A stretch of 10,861 bases of DNA from contig JAFUCD010000032.1 in NCBI GenBank assembly GCA_017459865.1, forward strand, positions 1-10,861. Direction: 5' to 3'. The position numbers and the translations under genes were made by a program. This document shows, one piece after another, positions 1 through 7,084 of the stretch. The DNA comes from Oscillospiraceae bacterium (GTDB taxonomy: Bacteria > Bacillota_A > Clostridia > Oscillospirales > Oscillospiraceae). How positions within the stretch are numbered: position 1 is the first letter of the stretch; every line of letters begins with the position of its first letter. The notes under the pieces were generated by a model that worked only from the letters and a program-made list of their open reading frames with translations, did not search any database and was not told the DNA's origin.

Positions 1-69
1 CTGTAGGAGCTCCCGAATTTTTGCCCTCCGTGCCTGTTCCTCCGGACTGCGGTTCTTTCTGCTGCTCAT
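1..69 (-). CDS. IS256-family transposase, N-terminal 23 codons (partial)
   Basis: The minus strand opens with ATG at 69-67 and reads MSSRKNRSPEEQARRAKIRE followed by LLQ before leaving the window. This basic, helical start with a SPEEQARRAKIRELLQ pattern matches the N-terminus of many clostridial IS256-type (mutator superfamily, DDE) transposases. A perfect GGAGG ribosome binding site at 82-78 lies eight bases before the ATG. The catalytic domain is not visible, so whether the element is active cannot be judged. The family call rests on the short N-terminus plus the IS256-like terminal sequence next to it. Confidence 0.65.
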   Translation of the reverse strand, partial: MSSRKNRSPEEQARRAKIRELLQ

Positions 70-74
70 TGTTA

Positions 75-119
75 AAACCTCCAATGTGGTGCTCCTATTC
101 TACACCACATCGGAGGTTT
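75..119 (-). promoter_or_regulatory. SD-sequestering hairpin in the transposase leader
   Basis: Arms 75-91 and 103-119 pair over 17 positions with a single mismatch (83/111), around an 11-base loop. In a minus-strand transcript the 3' arm contains the GGAGG site (82-78) of the transposase, which pairs with CCTCC of the 5' arm. Such a fold would mask the ribosome binding site in transcripts that read in from outside the element. This is a known protective strategy in IS10 and IS50; here it is inferred from sequence only. Confidence 0.6.
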
Positions 120-175
120 ACACAATTTTTGGGATGGTCTCAAAGAAAAGCCAACCATTCATGTGATACTATAAA

Positions 176-222
176 AACCAAATGACCATAACAGGATTCC
201 TGTTATGGTCACTTGGTTTTTT
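176..222. terminator. Strong bidirectional rho-independent terminator
   Basis: Arms 176-196 and 198-218 pair over 21 bases with one mismatch. The actual loop will be a few bases once the top pairs open. The hairpin is followed by TTTTTT on the plus strand and by a T-run on the minus strand (complement of AAAAA at 173-177). It lies 80 bases after the stop of the minus-strand helicase remnant and would end that transcript. It would also insulate the neighbouring insertion sequence. Confidence 0.85.
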
Positions 223-301
223 AAAGAGAAAACTATCCGTAAGCACAAGCAATGTCCTGTTCAGAGAACGAACTGTGTTTACTTATCTTGAGCGAAGCCC
301 A

Positions 302-2266
302 TTACCCAAAGCTCCGATCGACCAATTTTTGCAGCGTTCCGTTTTTCGCCGCTTCTGCTGCATCCGCCTCAACAAAGTTGTGCGTTTCGGTTTTCAGTTC
401 TTCATCAAACCCGAGAATATAATTGGTGGCGATGAGATAGATAATGCGTGTCGGCGCCATGCCGTAGACCTGGTGGCGCAGGATATGCCGGATGCGTTCT
501 TTTTCGTCTGGATAGGCGGCTTTGAGGCCCTCGCTGCGATAGAGGCGTTTGACGATCTCCGTGATGTACAAGCCGGACTTCATATAAAGATCCGCAAAAG
601 TTTTGTTCGGATCATCGAAGCAGCCCGGATTCTCCTCCTCCAGTTTGTCAACCATCATCTTTACGACGCGCTTCGGCGTAAAGATCTGATTGGTTTTCTG
701 TGGCGGGATGTAATCGAAAATATCCTCCGTCTTGCTTTCGTCAAAGTAGTCCGCAAGCTCATCGCGTTTGCGCAGGAACTCCTGAATAGAATCGTTGAAA
801 ACGCCCTCATCGAACAGATGACCGTCATAGTGCTCCATCACGCCCGTCTCCAGATTGCGTTTCTCGCCGCCGTCACGCAGGAAGCGGAATTCATCCTCCG
901 TAATGCCTGTAACGGCTAAGAACACATCGTCTTCAGTGTAATCGTCGAAGTTGGCAAGCGTCAGATTCTTGTCGCCGTATGCCATGATGAAGGACGGAAT
1001 CGTACGGGCGAAGCCGCGCAGATGGGCGCGAATTTCATCTTCCACGCTCTTCTTTTCATCTTCTGCCTTTTTCGTCTCCAGCCGCTCGACCAGCTCTTTC
1101 GGTTTTTCTTGAAGCGTATGCTGCACGGTTTCTGTTACACTCTGTGTCAGGGCTTGCAGGGCATCCTGAATCTCGGCAGCATAATCGTCTTCCGCCTTCT
1201 TTGCTTCCGCAGCAGTTTCGGCAACACGTTGTTTTGCCTCCAATGCAGCCTTTGCGATGCGCTGTTGCTGCTCAAAATCTGCCTTTGCGCGGGACATTGC
1301 CTGTTCGATCTCACGCCCTGTTTGCTCTTCCAGACGCTTTGCCGCCTTTTGTGTCATTCCATAATTCTGCGCAATCGGAGCGATGATGTCCTGCTCCACT
1401 CTGCCTTTCACGGATTTCGCAAGCGCGTTCAGGTGCTTTTCCACGGCGTCGGGCTCGCTTTGCGCCACATTGGTAACGGCGGTCTCCAGATCCACAGGCA
1501 CGGTCTCAAAAATCTTATCCCCAAAAATATCCTGTGTCTTTCCGATGACGATTGCATTATCGACTACTGCATTTCCGTCGTCATCCACCTGAATGCTGCC
1601 CATTGCGTTCAGCCGATCCTGATTGCTTTTGCCGCCTTCCTCATGGGCGGGCGTCAGCTTCTCAATGATCTCACGAAGGAATCCAGCAGCTCCGAAAATA
1701 CCGCTGATGTTGGCAAAGAGGAAATTGGACATGAAGCCATGACGGACGACCTCGGCGCTCTTCAGCTTGCGTGGGATCGTAAGCACCTGTGCCGCGTTCA
1801 GCTCGACCATGCGTCCTTCCTCATCCTCGCCCAAAACGGGGACGAAGTTCAAGAGCCGTTTGATGTTCTCGTCTCTGTCTTCCGTTGTGCCGCCTGTGGC
1901 GGTTTTGCGAATGAGATTGTTTGCAAACTGATCGTAGATAATCAGCGTGCGGGCGGGATCAAAGTCAAAGAGATAGGCGCGTTCCTTGCGATAGCGCTTG
2001 CCGTCTTCACCCTTAAAAGAATACGGATTCTGCGCACGGAACGCCGCTTGCATGTAGCTGGACGGGCTCTGCATGTTACAGAGCATGAACACGCCGCTCC
2101 ATTCCGGGATCGTCACGCCCACAGTGAGCTGTCCAACAGTCAGCGTAATGGTTTTGTCGTGCGCTGCGATGGCAGCCTTGACTTTATCATAGGATTTTTG
2201 TGTTTCTTCCTCATCGGTCAGACGCCCGTCACCCGCTGCCAAAACGACTTCATATTCGTCAAACAA
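302..2266 (-). pseudogene. 5'-truncated restriction/DNA-processing helicase with C-terminal methyltransferase-like domain
   Basis: The open frame has 654 codons and looks like the C-terminal part of a large SF2 restriction-type helicase. It begins inside the second RecA-like domain: TITLTVGQLTVGVTIPEW (about residues 39-56) corresponds to motif V and YMQAAFRAQNP (71-81) to motif VI. The DEAD-box half with Walker A and B is absent. A long charged, probably coiled-coil stretch covers about 290-410. The C-terminal part (about 521-654) has FTPKRVV and ADLYMKSGLYITEIVKRL, resembling the SAM-binding region of N6-adenine methyltransferases, but with no canonical DPACGSG and no NPPY. The first possible start is TTG at 2266-2264, without a Shine-Dalgarno site, and the frame is closed just upstream by TGA. 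The remaining frame is intact, suggesting recent truncation. It probably makes no functional enzyme, since the ATP-binding lobe is lost. The family assignment is confident; the native role (restriction or another defence) is inferred. Confidence 0.8.
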
Positions 2267-2292
2267 ACTTAAATGTCAAAAATGTTTAAGAT

Positions 2293-2913
2293 TCATTTGT
2301 TCGTATGACTATAGCTTACGTGACCGGCACCATCGATGATTCTTAGTTTAGATCCCGGAATCGAAGCAGCGATGCATCTGGTTTCTTTTTCCAGAATAAT
2401 ATCTTTGCTGCCCGCGATCACCACGGTGGGGGTGCAAATGGTGCCAAGCTCTTCCGGGGTTATATTTGGTTCCGTGAGCATCAAACGCAGTCTCGGAGAT
2501 TTTTTGACCGCAAATACCACCTTTAAGATCGTCCTCATCCAGACTGCTGCGCCCTCCGGCGTCATGTTCGCACTGCCGGCAAGCAATAGGCCGATTCTTT
2601 CTGTTCTCATCGCTGTCAACAGGCCGATGATCGCGCCGTCACTGTGACCAAAGTAAACGACATCCTTTAAGTCTAACTGCTCCATGAAAGCTACCATATC
2701 ATCTGCCATATCGGTATAGTGCAGTTCATCAACCTTTGAACTTTGCCCGTGACCGCGAGAGTCTACTGCGTACACGGTAAAGTGTTTGCTGAGAAGCTCT
2801 ATGGAGTTTCTGAACTCATTATGATCTATTCCGTTACCATGCACCAGTACAAGTGGACGACCCACACCGATTCTCTCATAGTACATTTCGATGCCATTAA
2901 CATTGATTTTCAA
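2293..2913 (-). CDS. Alpha/beta-hydrolase, probably shortened at the C-terminus
   Basis: This is a small cytoplasmic alpha/beta-hydrolase fold protein of unknown substrate. Numbered from an upstream GTG at 2922, the oxyanion-hole motif HGNG is at 28-31, RGHGQS at 56-61, the nucleophile elbow GHSDG has Ser94, the acid is Asp174 (GSKD) and the base His201 (GAGH), so the triad is complete. I prefer the TTG start at 2913-2911 (protein MKINVNGIEMYYE). The Shine-Dalgarno GAGGTGAT at 2925-2918 sits five bases before it and overlaps the GTG, and homologues typically begin this way. The frame stops at TGA 2295-2293, only eight codons after the catalytic His. The in-frame sequence then continues ILNIFDI to TAA at 2271-2269, which resembles the usual final helix. 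It is therefore either slightly shortened or a recent nonsense allele. Base composition is AT-richer than the ppdK-plsY block, suggesting transfer. Confidence 0.82.
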   Translation of the reverse strand: MKINVNGIEMYYERIGVGRPLVLVHGNGIDHNEFRNSIELLSKHFTVYAVDSRGHGQSSKVDELHYTDMADDMVAFMEQLDLKDVVYFGHSDGAIIGLLTAMRTERIGLLLAGSANMTPEGAAVWMRTILKVVFAVKKSPRLRLMLTEPNITPEELGTICTPTVVIAGSKDIILEKETRCIAASIPGSKLRIIDGAGHVSYSHTNK

Positions 2914-2950
2914 ATATATCACCTCGGCAAAAATCTATTTGTCAAGATGG

Positions 2951-2979
2951 AGTATATCACAAATCGCAGGCTTTCGGAA
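2951..2979 (-). promoter_or_regulatory. Probable extended -10 promoter of the hydrolase gene
   Basis: On the minus strand TATACT (2956-2951) is preceded by TGA, giving an extended -10 (TGnTATACT). A weak -35, TTCCGA (2979-2974), lies 17 bases upstream. The predicted transcription start is about 20 bases before the GAGGTGAT ribosome site. Confidence 0.5.
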
Positions 2980-2985
2980 GATGCT

Positions 2986-3210
2986 TTATAGCCGCCCCTG
3001 CCTATAAGTGAAGGTCGTTGTCCCTTCTCCCGTAACGGACACATTGTTGTCCCCATGCCGCAGTTCCAGTTCCGGGATCTCCCAGGTTCCCGCACTGACG
3101 GATTTATGGAAAGATTCTCCGTCGACTGCCCAGCGCAGTGTTGTCTCTGCGGTGGTCGTGATGACCGGCACTACGGGCATGAAGTCGTTATGCAGAGTAG
3201 TTGAAGTTGA
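2986..3210 (-). pseudogene. C-terminal fragment of a phage tail protein (distal-tail type)
   Basis: The minus strand is open from 3210 (after TAA 3213-3211) to the stop at 2988-2986. It includes an ATG at 3180-3178 that lacks a ribosome binding site. The peptide ends with a beta-rich pattern, IPELELRHGDNNVSVTGEG followed by TTTFTYRQGRL. This resembles the C-termini of siphovirus tail components, where 'LREGxNxxxVTGxGTxTxxYRxGxL' closes the protein. Only about 75 codons remain of a protein normally several times longer, so this is prophage debris. The match is by pattern memory. A similar beta-sandwich from another structural protein cannot be excluded. Confidence 0.5.
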
Positions 3211-3236
3211 TTAGGGATCAAGAAAGACGAATATAT

Positions 3237-3267
3237 AAAAACTCCCTCCGCAAATGCGGAGGGAGTT
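3237..3267 (-). terminator. Rho-independent terminator downstream of ppdK
   Basis: A perfect 13-base inverted repeat (3240-3252 with 3255-3267) is followed on the minus strand by TTTTTATATAT. It is the first terminator downstream of ppdK, 136 bases after its stop codon, and marks the boundary between the housekeeping block and the accessory debris. Confidence 0.85.
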
Positions 3268-3402
3268 GTGCTTCAGATGTAAAGATTCACTTGGAAGTCT
3301 TTCCAGTAATGGACACGACGACGCGAGGAATCTTTGCAGAGATAACGCTTGGCATCTTCCTTCGTGACCGTGAAGGTCGCGAATCGGATGAAGCGATTAT
3401 CG

Positions 3403-6036
3403 TTATTCCTTAATCGCGGCCTGGGCGGCGGCGAGGCGGGCGATGGGAACGCGGAACGGGCTGCAGGACACGTAGTCCAGGCCGACCTTGTGGAAGAACT
3501 CGACGGAGCTGGGATCGCCGCCGTGCTCGCCGCAGACGCCGAGGTGCAGCTCGGGACGGGTCTCGCGGCCGAGCTTCGCCGCCATCTTCACGAGCTTGCC
3601 GACGCCGATCTGGTCGACACGGGCGAACGGATCGTTCTCATAGATCTTGCGGTCGTAGTACGCGCCGAGGAACTTGCCGGCGTCGTCACGGCTGAAGCCG
3701 AAGGTCATCTGGGTCAGGTCGTTGGTGCCGAAGGAGAAGAACTCGGCTTCCTTGGCGATCTCGTCCGCGGTCAGAGCGGCGCGCGGGATCTCGATCATGG
3801 TGCCGACGAGGTACTTCATGTCGGAGCCGGCAGCGGCGATGATCTCGTCAGCGGCCTTGACAACGACGTCCTTGACGTACTTGAGCTCCTTGACCTCGCC
3901 GACCAGCGGGATCATGATCTCGGGGACCATCGTCCACTCGGGATGACGGGCCTGGACAGCCAGCGCGGCCTTGATGACGGCGCGGGTCTGCATCTCGGCG
4001 ATCTCGGGATAGGTGACGGCCAGACGGCAGCCGCGGTGACCCATCATGGGGTTGAACTCATGGAGACCGGCGATGATGGCCTTGATGTCCTCAACGGTCT
4101 TGCCCTGTGCCTCGGCGAGGGCGGCAATGTCGGCCTCCTCGGTGGGCACGAACTCGTGCAGCGGGGGATCCAGGAAGCGGATGGTGACAGGCATGCCCTC
4201 CATGGCCTCATAGATGCCCTCGAAGTCGGCCTGCTGCATGGGCTCGAGCTTGGCCAGAGCCGCAACGCGCTCCTCGACGGTGTCGGAGCAGATCATCTGG
4301 CGGAACACGGGGATACGATCCTCGTTGAAGAACATGTGCTCGGTACGGGTCAGGCCGATGCCCTGGGCCCCCAGTTCGCGGGCCTTGGCGGCGTCCTCGG
4401 GGGTGTCGGCGTTCGTGCGGACCTGCAGGCGGCGATACTTGTCGGCCCAAGCCATGATGCGGCCGAACTCGCCGGCGATGGAGGCGTCGACCGTGGGGAT
4501 GACGCCGTCATAGATGTTGCCGGTGGAGCCGTCGATGGAGATGAAGTCGCCCTCGTGATAGACCTTGCCGGCCAGCTCGAAGCACTTGTTGACCTCGTCC
4601 ATCTTGATGTCGCCGCAGCCGGAGACGCAGCACTTGCCCATGCCGCGGGCAACGACGGCCGCGTGGCTGGTCATGCCGCCGCGCACGGTCAGGATGCCCT
4701 GCGCAGCCTTCATGCCCTCGATGTCCTCGGGGCTGGTCTCGAGACGGACAAGAACGACCTTCTCGCCGCGCTCGTTCCACTCCTTGGCCTCTTCAGCGGT
4801 GAAGACGACCTTGCCGCAGGCAGCGCCGGGGCTGGCGCCGAGACCCTTGCCGATCGGCGTCGCGGCCTTCAGCTCAGCGGCGTCGAACTGCGGGTGCAGC
4901 AGGGTGTCGAGGTTGCGGGGATCGATCATGGCGACGGCCTTCTTCTCGTCGATCATGCCCTCGTCCACGAGATCGCAGGCGATCTTCAGCGCGGCCTGCG
5001 CGGTGCGCTTGCCGTTGCGGCACTGGAGCATATAGAGCTTGCCGTTCTCGACGGTGAACTCCATGTCCTGCATATCGCGGTAGTGATCCTCCAGCAGGCT
5101 GCAGACCTTGATGAAGTCGGCATACGCCTCGGGGAACTTCTCTTCCATCTGGGCGATGGGCATCGGGGTGCGGACGCCGGCGACGACGTCTTCACCCTGC
5201 GCGTTGGTCAGGAACTCGCCCATGAGCTTCTTCTCGCCGGTGGCGGGGTCGCGCGTGAAGGCGACGCCGGTGCCGGAGTTGTCATTCAGGTTGCCGAAGA
5301 CCATCGGCATGACGTTGACGGCGGTGCCCCAGGAGTAGGGGATGTCGTTGTCACGGCGATAGACGTTCGCGCGGGGGTTGTCCCAGGAGCGGAACACGGC
5401 CTCGATGGCGGCCTTGAGCTGCTCGACGGGGTCGGACGGGAAGTCCGCGCCGATCTGCTTTTTGTACTCGGCCTTGAACTGCTCCGCCAGCTCCTTGAGG
5501 TCGGCGGCGGTGAGCTCGACGTCGAACGTGACGCCCTTCTTGGCCTTCATCTCGTCGATGAGCTGCTCAAAATACTTCTTGCCGACTTCCATGACGACGT
5601 CGGAGAACATCTGGATGAAGCGGCGATAGGAGTCATAAACGAAACGCTCGAACTTGGGATCCGGGTTGCCCGCGATCATGGCGGCGACGACGTCGTCGTT
5701 CAGGCCGAGGTTCAGGATCGTGTCCATCATGCCGGGCATGGAAGCGCGCGCGCCGGAGCGCACGGAGACGAGCAGGGGGTTCTGGAGATCGCCGAACTTC
5801 TTGCCGTTGATCTTCTCCATCTCGGCGACGTTCGCCATGACCTCTGCCATGATCTCGTCATTGATCTTGCGGCCGTCCTCATAGTACTGGGTGCAGGCCT
5901 CGGTGGAAATCGTAAAGCCCTGGGGGACCGGCAGACCGATATTGGTCATCTCGGCCAGGTTCGCGCCCTTGCCGCCCAGCAGCTCGCGCATGGTGGCGTT
6001 GCCTTCGCTAAACAGATAGACATACTTTTTGCTCAT
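3403..6036 (-). CDS. ppdK: Pyruvate, phosphate dikinase
   Basis: This cytoplasmic enzyme interconverts pyruvate, ATP and phosphate with PEP, AMP and pyrophosphate. In anaerobic clostridia it works in PPi-linked glycolysis or PEP formation. The protein is 877 residues, the usual length, with all three domains. The N-terminal ATP-grasp starts with GGKGANLAEMTNIGLPVPQG (21-40) and has SVRSGARASMPGMMDT (91-106). The swivelling phosphohistidine domain has GGMTSHAAVVARG with catalytic His458, and the adjacent Thr456 is the residue phosphorylated by PPDK regulatory proteins in plants and some bacteria. The C-terminal PEP/pyruvate TIM barrel has GLTRTEHMF (561-569), IEIPRA around 748-753, FGTNDLTQ (769-776) and the proton-donor Cys835 in GVCGEHGGDP. 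ATG at 6036-6034 is preceded by GAAAGGAC (6051-6044). It is monocistronic, with its own promoter candidate and terminator. The long open frame on its opposite strand is a codon-bias shadow. Confidence 0.98.
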   Translation of the reverse strand: MSKKYVYLFSEGNATMRELLGGKGANLAEMTNIGLPVPQGFTISTEACTQYYEDGRKINDEIMAEVMANVAEMEKINGKKFGDLQNPLLVSVRSGARASMPGMMDTILNLGLNDDVVAAMIAGNPDPKFERFVYDSYRRFIQMFSDVVMEVGKKYFEQLIDEMKAKKGVTFDVELTAADLKELAEQFKAEYKKQIGADFPSDPVEQLKAAIEAVFRSWDNPRANVYRRDNDIPYSWGTAVNVMPMVFGNLNDNSGTGVAFTRDPATGEKKLMGEFLTNAQGEDVVAGVRTPMPIAQMEEKFPEAYADFIKVCSLLEDHYRDMQDMEFTVENGKLYMLQCRNGKRTAQAALKIACDLVDEGMIDEKKAVAMIDPRNLDTLLHPQFDAAELKAATPIGKGLGASPGAACGKVVFTAEEAKEWNERGEKVVLVRLETSPEDIEGMKAAQGILTVRGGMTSHAAVVARGMGKCCVSGCGDIKMDEVNKCFELAGKVYHEGDFISIDGSTGNIYDGVIPTVDASIAGEFGRIMAWADKYRRLQVRTNADTPEDAAKARELGAQGIGLTRTEHMFFNEDRIPVFRQMICSDTVEERVAALAKLEPMQQADFEGIYEAMEGMPVTIRFLDPPLHEFVPTEEADIAALAEAQGKTVEDIKAIIAGLHEFNPMMGHRGCRLAVTYPEIAEMQTRAVIKAALAVQARHPEWTMVPEIMIPLVGEVKELKYVKDVVVKAADEIIAAAGSDMKYLVGTMIEIPRAALTADEIAKEAEFFSFGTNDLTQMTFGFSRDDAGKFLGAYYDRKIYENDPFARVDQIGVGKLVKMAAKLGRETRPELHLGVCGEHGGDPSSVEFFHKVGLDYVSCSPFRVPIARLAAAQAAIKE

Positions 6037-6068
6037 GCTGTTCGTCCTTTCAAATTTCTTCTAATATT

Positions 6069-6099
6069 AGTATAACTCAAACCGCTAATAGATTACCAA
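6069..6099 (-). promoter_or_regulatory. Candidate ppdK promoter
   Basis: On the minus strand TTGGTA (6099-6094) and TATACT (6074-6069) are separated by 19 bases, in an AT-rich stretch upstream of the ppdK ribosome site. The -10 is good; the spacer is longer than ideal, so confidence is moderate. Confidence 0.45.
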
Positions 6100-6232
6100 A
6101 AACGGTAAAAAGAATCAATGCAAATAAATCACAAAATACAACAGTTTCAAACGATTTTTTCCGTCGTTGCGTATGACTTTGCCGCCCGGAATGGACAATT
6201 GTGCCGCAATTGGTCGTTTAGCAAATAGCAAC

Positions 6233-6264
6233 AAAAACGGCGCTTCGCTTTGTGCGAAGCGCCG
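6233..6264 (-). terminator. Rho-independent terminator of plsY
   Basis: A perfect 11-base stem (6238-6248 with 6254-6264) and five-base loop are followed on the minus strand by TTTTTGTTGCT. It begins 19 bases after the plsY stop codon. Confidence 0.9.
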
Positions 6265-6282
6265 AAGTGCGATTTACGGTTC

Positions 6283-6909
6283 TTACTTGTCCGATTTCCC
6301 GAGCGTGAACTTCTTTTCCTCGCCGCGGAGGATGCGCCCGATGTTCGCGCGGTGCTGGAAAATGCACGCGACGGCGATATACAGACACACGAAAAACGGG
6401 AGCGTGAAGCCGGGGTTGAAAAGATAATACAGCGTCGGATAGAACACCGCCGCCACGAGCGAGCAGACGCTCACGCGCCGCCAGAGCAGGAACGTGACGA
6501 CGAAGATCGCAAGCAGCACGAGAAACGCGCGCCAGTCCAGCAGCAGGATCACGCACGCCGCGACCGACACGCCCTTGCCGCCCTTGAAGCGATAGTACAC
6601 CGGCCAGCAATGCCCCGTGAAGCACGCCGCGCTCGCGATGGCGAGCCCATTCAGCGCGCCGACGCCCGCGAGCGGCCCCAGCAACCAGCCGATGAGCCCG
6701 GAGACCGCCGCCTTGAGCATGTCGCCGCCGAGCGTGAGCAGCCCCGCGGCGATGCCGTGGGACCGCGCGGCGTTCGTCGCGCCGGCGTTGCCGCTGCCCT
6801 CGGTGCGGATGTCGCGGTGATACCATTCCCAGATCAGCACGATGGCGGAGCTGATCGAGCCGAGGAAATACCCCGCCAGCACGATCAGCGCGATCCAGAG
6901 ATATGCCAT
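6283..6909 (-). CDS. plsY: Glycerol-3-phosphate acyltransferase PlsY
   Basis: This integral membrane enzyme transfers acyl groups from acyl-phosphate (made by PlsX) to the sn-1 position of glycerol-3-phosphate. It is the first step of phospholipid synthesis in most Gram-positives. The 208-residue protein has about five hydrophobic segments. It carries the three family motifs: GSGNAGATNAAR near residues 38-49, GHCWPVYYRFKGGKGVSV near 99-116, and HRANIGRILRGEE near 187-199. The start ATG 6909-6907 is preceded by GGGAGGG at a spacing of about seven bases. It forms a single-gene unit with a consensus promoter upstream and its own terminator. plsX is not in the window. Nothing looks broken. Confidence 0.97.
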   Translation of the reverse strand: MAYLWIALIVLAGYFLGSISSAIVLIWEWYHRDIRTEGSGNAGATNAARSHGIAAGLLTLGGDMLKAAVSGLIGWLLGPLAGVGALNGLAIASAACFTGHCWPVYYRFKGGKGVSVAACVILLLDWRAFLVLLAIFVVTFLLWRRVSVCSLVAAVFYPTLYYLFNPGFTLPFFVCLYIAVACIFQHRANIGRILRGEEKKFTLGKSDK

Positions 6910-6958
6910 GTCAGGTCCCTCCCGTCAGAGGATCGAATTACTTCAAATTTTTTATACT

Positions 6959-6987
6959 ATAATAGCGAAGCAGCCCACGCTTGTCAA
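6959..6987 (-). promoter_or_regulatory. Consensus sigma-A promoter of plsY
   Basis: On the minus strand TTGACA (6987-6982) and TATTAT (6964-6959) are exactly 17 bases apart, about 50 bases upstream of the plsY start. This is a full-consensus -35 and a good -10. Confidence 0.85.
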
Positions 6988-7022
6988 TGGGCGTTCTGTC
7001 AATTTTTGTACATCATGATGAA

Positions 7023-7055
7023 AATTCCGCCGTGATCGGGCATCGATCACGGCGG
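7023..7055 (-). terminator. Terminator downstream of the secreted C39-like gene
   Basis: A perfect 12-base GC-rich stem (7027-7038 with 7044-7055) has a five-base loop and is followed on the minus strand by AATTTT. The T-tract is short, so termination may be moderate. It lies 30 bases after the stop codon. Confidence 0.7.
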
Positions 7056-7084
7056 TAGGGGTTATGCTTGCATTTTTACTGCGT

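Larger units (their letters stand above)
1..141 (-). mobile_element. End of an IS256-family insertion sequence (partial)
   Basis: This is the 5' (transposase-proximal) end of an insertion sequence; the rest lies left of the window. Read on the minus strand it runs from about 141, GAGACCATCCC, into AAAAATTGTGTAAAC, then a hairpin leader and the transposase start. The AATTGTGTAAA core close to the end is typical of IS256-family termini, from memory of the family. The outer boundary is inferred at about 141 because the terminal repeat-like stretch stops there; the other end and the target duplication are outside the window, so the exact edge is not proven. Confidence 0.6.

Noticed and set aside
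182..919. 245-codon plus-strand frame near the left end
   Set aside because: It begins inside the terminator hairpin and is antisense to the helicase remnant; no ribosome site.
1022..2272. 416-codon plus-strand frame
   Set aside because: It is antisense to the helicase remnant; Cys/Leu/His-rich with no recognisable domain.
2915..2945. TTGACA near 2943-2938 (minus strand) as a hydrolase -35
   Set aside because: The -10 expected 17 bases on would fall on the ribosome site (GTGATA), leaving no leader. The TATACT upstream is a better fit.
1..3236. Possible intact defence island
   Set aside because: The only defence-like gene is truncated, and no methyltransferase, specificity subunit, toxin-antitoxin pair or CRISPR array is seen. 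The block reads as debris.
3349..6075. 908-codon open frame on the plus strand opposite ppdK
   Set aside because: It is the exact antisense of a full-length, motif-complete ppdK in a GC-biased gene. Its protein is low-complexity Gly/Asp/Leu-rich with no family features and no ribosome site.
6196..6212. CAATTG repeated inverted around TGCCG upstream of the plsY terminator
   Set aside because: It is a short palindromic word in AT-rich DNA with no promoter context; no support for function.
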